This document shows positions 18,803 to 25,191 of a DNA stretch of 25,191 bases, in pieces; the first letter of the stretch is position 1; every line of letters begins with the position of its first letter. The position numbers were made by a program, and so were the translations under genes. The DNA is from Lenisia limosa (taxonomy: Eukaryota > Breviatea): positions 1 to 25,191 of the forward strand of contig LPNZ01008762.1 in the NCBI GenBank assembly GCA_001655205.1, in the 5' to 3' direction. Below the pieces are notes generated by a model, which made no database searches, was not told where the DNA came from, and saw only the letters and a program-made list of their open reading frames with translations.

Positions 18803-21800
18803 TTTCAACCTGTTCTATGCTGCTGTGACCTATGAGCGGACTTTGGACGGTGGGGTGTTGTTCATTGCAGGTTAAGCCTTGTCATCATTCACTACCCAGG
18901 GAAGGGAGGATTGGGCATATCTTTGAAAGGTCGCGAGAGCAAGTTGGATAAAGGTAGTTGGCTGGTGTGTAACATTACTGTCAACCCGATATACGTACAT
19001 AATATATATATATATGTATATGTATATGTATATCATATAGCTAAATATTACTATATCATATACTGTATATCCATGGTAGATTGAGAAACACAGATTTATT
19101 GATGTTCAAACTAAGTTTGAGCATTCCTCTGATTTGAGGATTGAAAGTCTAGACGCCATCTCTTCCATGTACACCGGCGGTGGAACCGGAGTGGTGCGAG
19201 ATGACCTCAAAAATTCAAGACGTGAAATGCTTGAGCAAAGGAAGCAGGTAGGAAAAGGCCCTGTTACGGCATATCGGCTACTATCTGTTCTGGGCAATCA
19301 ATCACATTGTTTATTCTCCTCATGGGTATTATATCATGACCCATATTTCTGTTTAGGAAAGAGAGGCGGACCTTGTGTTCGAGGAGTGGGCATCGCGGTT
19401 CTTTGCCAAACTCTCCAACCACGTCAACACCATAAATGCCGAGAACGCTGCCCAGGCCATGGGCGAAATTGAAGAAGACATCGTCACAATGGTAGGGCAA
19501 TCCCACACTTGAGGTTAACATACATGTACATACCCTGTGTAGATCGGAAATAAGGGGTAAATAGACAATAAGATATGATTATTTTGGAGAGTATTTCGTC
19601 CAGAAGGTTGAAGATTAGATTTGATACTGTTCATAATCACTCTTATAGACACCTTCTCCGAAAGAATCACCGAAAACTCTCGAGCCTCAGCTTTCAGAAA
19701 AGGAGCTCAAAGCTTTGTAGGTTTTATACGGATTGTTTGTGGGTAAAAAGGACCTAGATATCGCGGTGTCTAAATGAAATAGGGGTTCGTAATACCATAT
19801 ACAAGAGAGTGTTTTCTGAGATTGACACACTGCCAGACAAAAGAAGGATAAGAAGGAACTTGAAAAGGAGGAAAAACAAAGAAAGAAAGTTGAAAAGAAA
19901 AGAGAAAAGCTACAGAAGAAAATGGCTAAACTTGCCGCAAGTAACCCTACTTCAGTTGACAAAGTAAGTGACACGGTATCTTCGTAACAGTCAGATTGGA
20001 ACTGGTGGACGCTATGACTCATTTGGCTCGGATGACATCATATCTCCTCCCCCTGAGGTGAAAGAAGAGCCGCCAGAGCCTCCAACTGCACCACAGATTC
20101 TCATCTTACCAAATATCACAGAAGTTGGCGGTGAAACGTGAAGTTACAATGAAACTATGATGATATGCATATCATATTAATAGTACCCAAGAGGTTCTGC
20201 ACAGGCCTCATGATTCACAGGATGCCACGTTGCCGATTGAAATTCAGCAGTATCTCACTGTTCTCTCAATTAATTTCCGATGGCTGATGGTTGTGGACAG
20301 TATTCGGCTCTTCTGCGAGGATCTTGAAGATGGATATGATGCAAGGTTCGGAATTCACGAGAGAAATTGGTGCTATCTGAACTTATGTCTTGTTACTGAA
20401 ATGTGCTTGACCGTCTCAGGACAAGGGCCACAATTGCGATTGTTGCTCGGTGGGCTGGCGTACCTTGGGCCAAGGTTTGGCCTGGAAGATTGCGATTTCC
20501 ATGTTAGAATTTATTGAACGCGTTTTTATCCAAAGTAGCACCTTATTACTCCAGGTTGTTCATGCAGAGAATGCCCTTGCACATGCCTATCGCGAACTTG
20601 CATCTCAGAGTAAGAGTAGGAAATGACACTATTTTCCAAATCGGTATTCAGCCACGCTCCTCCAACCACCCGCAGTTGAAGGCCAACAAATTGACGACCG
20701 GAAGGAGTCCTCAGGGAGGGCCTGGAAAGTGGTGGTGGCTACGGTCGCGGGAGGAGTCGCTATTGGGCTCACGGGTGGGAAGATATTCAGTGACTCCAGC
20801 CCAAACAATGTCTAAATTCACGGCTTTATTTGTCCCTCACATGATGATGTTCTAGGAGGGCTTGCCGCACCAGTGGTAGGTGCAAGTTTAGCCATGGTTG
20901 CCGGCACCACTGCTGCTGCATCTGCGTCAACAGTCACAGGTCTGGGGGGGGGGGGGGTAAAGNNNNNNNNNNNNNNNNNNNNNNNNNNNNNNNNNNNNNN
21001 NNNNNNNNNNNNNNNNNNNNNNNNNNNNNNNNNNNNNNNNNNNNNNNNNNNNNNNNNNNNNNNNNAGTCGGAAGCATTGTCGGCACGAGTGGTGGTATCA
21101 TCACGGGAAGCAAAATGGTTACCCGAACGGCAGGGGTTGAGGACTTCGAATACGGTTTGAGAATGGTCATTTATGCTCACCATCATAGTGGAGGGAAAGA
21201 ACAGGGGGCTGTGTTGCCATATTGTAGTACCAGGAATCTTGCTTCCTGAAGACGATTTTGTGACACTCCACCACAGTCATGACAGAGAGTCAAACGAGAT
21301 CCCGCCCGTTGACGAGGTTCGGGTCTTGTCTTGAGGCGTTCATCATGCTAGGTGGTTCTTATGTGGGAGAGAAAGAAGCTTGTTGAAGTTGGCTCTGGAG
21401 TTGACAAAATCCTGAGAACTGGGATGATGCGGAGTACTGCCTTCCAAGTTTGGAGGGGGGGGTACTCATAAGCGTCTGTTCAGAGTGTAAGATGCAAGTC
21501 CGCTATGTTGGCATTTACCCTTAGGTTATGAAGCAAGCCGGGGGAACAATTGCTGGAGCACTCATGTGGCCCGTTACCGCTATTTCGGTTCGTTAGGCTT
21601 AGTGGAACATGAGGTGTGTAAAATGGTATATACAATACAGTGACCGGGAGAAGGCTTGACCAATTTGCTCTATGATTTCCCAAGGAAAATTGGTCAAGAC
21701 TATCGCGGTCAGTGTAAATATAATATGAGATACTATATTATATAAATGTCACATTGTCGGGTTGACATAACAAAATTTTCTGAATGTCCTCAGGACTTTA

Positions 21801-22932
21801 TTACTTCACCCTTCAGATTGCAAGTCACATTGACTCACCATGGGCGATTGTGTGTGACAGAGCCGACAAGGTTAGCCACTCCCCCTCATGCTGTTTGACT
21901 ATTAGGCTGGCTTGATTCTGGCAGACCACATTGTTTCAGGGGCTTTTGGGAAGAGACCAATGACACTAACGGGAATTTCTCTTGGCTCAAGAGTTGTCTT
22001 CAAAGCACTTCAGGTTGGTGTCATGTGCCAACATTGAGTGCTCTCTGATTTTCAATTCACGGAATTGGCTCTTGACCTTATTTTGCAGGTACTTGCGGAA
22101 AAGAAGATCTTCGGAGTGGTTGAGGACGTATTCTTTGTTGGTGCTCCAATTGACTTGGTATGCATCAAGAATGTACCCACCTGTGTCTTGTTAAATGATA
22201 AGCGTAGAGTTTATTTATTTCCCTTTTGACAGTCCTCCGCAGGATCCGGTGCAGTGGTCAAGGTTGCGATCCGTGGTGTGCGGTCGCGTGGTTAATGGAT
22301 ATCTTGGTAGTGACTGGGCCCTTGCTTTCTCCTACAGAAAAGTGGTAACCGAGAATGAGGTGGGTTGCTTCTACTCTCGTTGGTCAGTCTCAGCTCTGCT
22401 TTTTTTACCACCTTCGGTCAAAAGCACTATTATGTTAGATGCCCATTTTGGCCTCCCTGAGTTCCTTTCTCATCAGTTCAGGGCCAACAATCCAAACCAT
22501 GTGCAGGTGTCATGCCAGTTCACCTTGACAGTACGCCACACTATGGTGATTGTTGTAGTCTCCGAGATCACCAAAAAATTTCCAATTTTACTCCCCAGAT
22601 ATATTTGTTGAGAATATTGACTTGTCTTCGGTCATTTCGTCACATACGGACTACCTCAGCAAATCCCAGGAGGTATTTCAAGTGCTTGTAGATCTGGTAA
22701 TAACACGCCTCATGAATCCCGTTCACAATGTAGATTTTGACATTCCTTCGCGAGAAAAAGCTCACCACTCTCAACAAGGTGGGTTTTCTTGGAGCTCAGT
22801 CCTTGCAACTCTCTTTCTTCACACGCTTCGTACCCATCTTTGTTTTTCACGAACTAGTCGACTACAACAGTCACTACCACAACCCTTCCGGATGGTTCTG
22901 TGCAGACCGTCACCACTACCACCCATGGATAA
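18803..22932 (+). CDS. DUF726 (TMCO4/Mil1-type) membrane alpha/beta-hydrolase-like protein, 5' partial
   Basis: DUF726 proteins are membrane-anchored alpha/beta-hydrolase-fold proteins of ill-defined function. Exons: 18803-18870, 18900-18964, 19080-19247, 19357-19491, 19649-19716, 19837-19963, 19995-20137, 20205-20345, 20420-20459, 20489-20609, 20676-20774, 20856 into the gap, about 21066-21165, 21205-21316, 21352-21447, 21525-21587, 21817-21870, 21906-22013, 22089-22157, 22243-22359, 22482-22530, 22599-22672, 22734-22778, 22858-22932. In order: a helical region; a Lys/Glu coiled coil (KKDKKELEKEEKQ); a Pro-rich linker; the glycine-rich hydrophobic block VAIGLTGGLAAPVVGASLA; IVVPGILLPEDDF; LMWERKKLVEVGSG; DSPWAIVCDRADKAG; the nucleophile elbow TGISLGSRVVFKAL; EDVFFVGAPIDL; GRVVNGYLGSDWALAFSYR; and VENIDLSS...SSHTDY. 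The elbow Ser is present. The junction near 21165-21205 is unresolved. The tail is a Thr/Val-rich STTTVTTTTLPDGSVQ segment. Confidence 0.93.
19001..19034. repeat. (TA)n / (TATATG)n microsatellite
   Basis: Alternating TA followed by TATATG-type units within DUF726-gene intron 18965-19079. A length-variable simple repeat with no sign of function. Confidence 0.85.
20963..21065. other. Assembly gap in DUF726 coding region
   Basis: 103 N follow a 14-G run (20944-20957) and a short TAAAG. The gap interrupts the glycine-rich hydrophobic block of the DUF726 protein, between STVTGL and VGSIVGTSGG, and may hide an exon end, an intron and an exon start. Confidence 0.9.
21638..21714 (+). mobile_element. 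MITE-like palindromic element, copy 2 (intact, 77 bp)
   Basis: Bounded by TA on both sides (21636-21637 and 21715-21716). The left end CAGTGACCGGGAGAAGGC and the complement of the right end CACTGACCGCGATAGTC continue into a shared CTTGACCAATTT, giving inverted arms of about 29 bp with few mismatches. The loop is about 20 bp and contains GATTTCCCAAGG. It lies within DUF726-gene intron 21588-21816. It carries no coding capacity, so movement would depend on a transposase elsewhere. A Tc1/mariner relationship is inferred from the TA flanks and CAGTG terminus only. Confidence 0.75.
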
Positions 22933-23069
22933 GTCAGCAATTATGTCGTGTATAATTAGTTTTAGAATGATGCCTTATGTTAATGTCTCTGTTTCCTGTA
23001 ATATATTTTCCATTTAGGTGGATTCTCTCCAAATGTATTTAAGAAATAAGAACATTCAAAAAGAAACAC
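22933..23069. other. Intergenic 3'-3' spacer
   Basis: 137 bp between the DUF726 stop (plus) and the most distal stop of the coiled-coil gene (minus). Both transcripts must end in or across it. I see nothing else in it. Confidence 0.55.
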
Positions 23070-25191
23070 CTAGCTTGAAGCCCCCCACACTCTTTGACTG
23101 CTTTGTAGTCGTTCCAATTCAGCAGCCTCAATCTCAGCATCCCGTGTTCGTACGGCTCTGCCACCATGAGAAAACGATTTCGAGAAATATGATAGTAGCA
23201 AAAATTACCATCCCTCCAACATGTACGGTTTGCTTGCGAGGGCCCCAACGGATGCACCAACTGTTCCTGAAAAGTGACACCGGCGAACTTCCCAATTACT
23301 TTGCGAAGTTGCAATGCCCCCCCAACCAGTTACCAACGCTGCAGGCGCGAGAACAGCAGGACCCACAGGTCCAAGAAGCAAGGCTACTAGGTTAGGGACG
23401 GCCCTGCCCAGCTTCTTTGCAACACAATACGAAATTTATTAGATACTCAAAAAATAGCAATAATTAATTGGTTCTGTTCCTCCTCCAACAAGCAATAACA
23501 GCGGAGGCGATGCCGGCAGTCACAAAGCCGGACCCAGCCCATCGAAGAGAAGTGTATCGGAACTTTTCCCTATTCGCCTCTACTGCATTCAGTGCTCCTG
23601 CCATGACCTTTGCTTCTGTGTCAATGACCGTTTTCTCCATTGCCGTTATTGAGTCGCTTTGAGAGGCCACCATACCTGGGAGGTTATCCTGCTTTTGACG
23701 GCGCATTCAATGTGTTATTTGTCTCATCTCACTTTTCAACTCGATGTTTAAAGCATCCAATTTCTGTAAGTCATCACGCAGCTGTTCAAATTGCCGCAGC
23801 CTTTTGAGTAAGTACTAATACCATATGTGATATATCATCTAAAATAATACTAACAAGTATAATATCTAATAATTGTAGTATACGTATTGTTTCATCGATA
23901 TACTATATATCCTACTTTATACATTGTATAATATCGTATGGCTACAATAGAACGCAGACTCGTTCTTTTTCTGTTCGGCTTCGTAGTCGATGTCCAACTG
24001 CATCAAATGCGGAGTCATCGCTTCATCTGTTCAACTGCATGAGAAGGAACAAAAGCCACTTATTATTTCCAAGATGAGATGAGAGAACGCCCGCACTGAA
24101 GGAATAAGAACCTACGGAAGCCTTCTGGAAGGTCGTACGAGCTCAACTGCTGCACTGGACCATGGTCTGCGATAATTAAATCATGACATGTTGATTAAGC
24201 AAGACAATGCCCAATGCATACTATCACTTGACCACTGTAAAGAAGGGCTCGAAGCTGTAGTGTAAGGAGACCAGCAATATAACAGTCTTATGTACATATA
24301 ATGGTTGAAATTCTGTGACAAACCTTTAGTATATGTTTTGTATTTGTGATGCAGCGTCCTGAATCTTAAAGTGTAAGAAAGTAACATTGATGGAACTACA
24401 AACTCTTTGGTTTTATTTTGAAACTCTTCCGACCACTCTTTGATGAGACACTCTGGAACTGAAAGGGAATAAACAGCGTGTTAATTTAAAGCCATGGCAC
24501 TGTGAAGATCTGTACGACGCTAACCTGTTTCTTGATATTCCTTCAGTGCGGATAAGAACATGGTATTAATAACAGAAACGAAAAAACGACATTGTTCCTG
24601 CAGACATAAAATTGTTTTTATACCCATGAATACAGAAAGTCTTGGTATACTGTTTAGGTCTGCAACTCACCAGCTGTTTTTGATATTCGTCAGCCAAAAT
24701 TTCACCGTTTTGGAACGATTCCACCTATACCATGTCAAATACACCAAAAATGAGGCACAAATAGAGACTGCTCTTAGGTCTCTTTTTTGAACCTTACACC
24801 ACTAAACAATTGCAGCACCCACCAAGTCCTGGGCCTCTTTGATACATTTGGCCACATCACTGCGGGACTGTACAAAGAGCTGACGGCCTTTGAACACATC
24901 TGAAAATGAAAACGCTCTATTCCGAAGCCACTAATATCCCCTTTAAAGATTGGTACTGAAGTTTCGAAGTGCCCTTGTCTCAGCATACTTTGTTGTTCAT
25001 CACCAGCATCTGCAACAGTCGGCATCGGGGTAGAGCTTGGTGATGGGGCTGAAGGTTTGTTTTCATCCTCAGGGTCAGGGTGACGCGACAGCAAGGACAG
25101 AGGCCAAATCGGGGGCATCCACACCATGTCCTGCCGGTTGGGGGTGCTTACTGTTTGTAAGGAATGAGAGACTGGAGAGAGAGTCAGGCTT
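23070..25191 (-). CDS. Coiled-coil protein with hydrophobic C-terminus, two possible 3' ends, 5' partial
   Basis: No family recognised. Exons: 24989-25191 (continues outside), 24823-24899, 24671-24724, 24525-24597, 24324-24458, 24228-24254, 24116-24166, 23954-24026, 23733-23800, 23464-23675; all phases agree. The N-terminal part is Pro/Ser-rich and acidic (HPDPEDENKPSAP). Next come amphipathic helices, e.g. GRQLFVQSRSDVAKCIKEAQ, IKEWSEEFQNKTKEF and LRQFEQLRDDLQKLDALN. The short form ends with a hydrophobic segment, WAGSGFVTAGIASAVIAC, then WRRNRTN and TAA at 23464: a tail-anchor layout. Splicing from the GTGACT donor at 23523 would instead join, in phase, exons 23327-23414, 23227-23266 and 23070-23157. 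That form has a longer glycine-rich hydrophobic stretch (LLGPVGPAVLAPAALVTG) and a helix ending QRVWGASS. Those exons could also belong to a separate gene. The stop lies 137 bp from the DUF726 stop. Confidence 0.65.

Noticed and set aside
22195-22611. 138-codon plus-strand open frame treated as one exon
   Set aside because: It mixes real DUF726 exon sequence (22243-22359) with two introns; conserved DUF726 blocks join in phase only when those introns are removed.
23018-23395. 125-codon plus-strand open frame just after the DUF726 gene
   Set aside because: It is antisense to three in-phase minus-strand exons and is Pro/Gln-rich without a family signature.
23676-23732. In-frame TGA directly followed by ATG, suggesting stop-codon readthrough or a dicistronic message
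   Set aside because: A 57-nt intron (donor GTGAGA, acceptor CTCCCAG) removes the TGA and keeps the phase, so nothing unusual is needed.
1-25191. CRISPR array, tRNA or rRNA genes, bacterial operon structure
   Set aside because: No regularly spaced repeats, no cloverleaf or rRNA core motifs noticed, and all coding is split by spliceosomal-type introns.

Overview
This is nuclear DNA from an intron-rich eukaryote. Bases 537-605, 2736-2939, 8630-8724, 18719-18802 and 20963-21065 are assembly gaps. No open frame runs far, but conserved protein families can be followed exon by exon across GT...AG introns, and reading phase is kept at almost every junction. Many introns are only about 27-40 nt and about a fifth of donors read GTTTG. 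All three standard stop codons end genes, so the standard code is in use. I cannot name the lineage; a compact protist or small invertebrate genome would fit. All exon models were spliced by eye, without transcripts.

Layout, left to right: (1) 1-948, AT-rich, no gene recognised. (2) 949-2711, minus, a class I SAM-dependent methyltransferase with a His-rich insert. (3) 2712-~3760, a gap plus weak minus-strand frames. (4) ~3766-5728, plus, a PI-PLC X-domain protein with unresolved 5' end. (5) 5977-9320, minus, a complete 18-exon ALDH7A1 (antiquitin), about 510 aa. (6) 9768-13296, plus, a secreted protein with two LamG-like modules. (7) 13334-18331, minus, a long (~950 aa, ~33 exon) protein I do not recognise. 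(8) 18803-22932, plus, a DUF726 (TMCO4/Mil1-type) membrane alpha/beta-hydrolase-like protein with the 5' end in a gap. (9) 23070-25191, minus, a coiled-coil protein with a hydrophobic C-terminus and two possible 3' ends, running off the right edge.

From the methyltransferase on, confident genes strictly alternate in strand. Tail-to-tail neighbours lie 248, 37 and 137 bp apart; head-to-head neighbours share start regions of roughly 450-1000 bp. The genes do not form an obvious pathway. ALDH7A1 is lysine/pipecolate catabolism or aldehyde detoxification. PLC-X, DUF726 and the C-terminally anchored protein concern membranes, and LamG is a surface or secreted fold.

The most notable non-coding signals are two copies of a ~70-77 bp palindromic element bounded by TA, each inside an intron. 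There are also two short tandem duplications that each copy a splice site of the same gene, and a cluster of AGATCTG words plus a hairpin in the ALDH7A1/LamG shared start region. I found no evidence for a wholly new multi-gene system.
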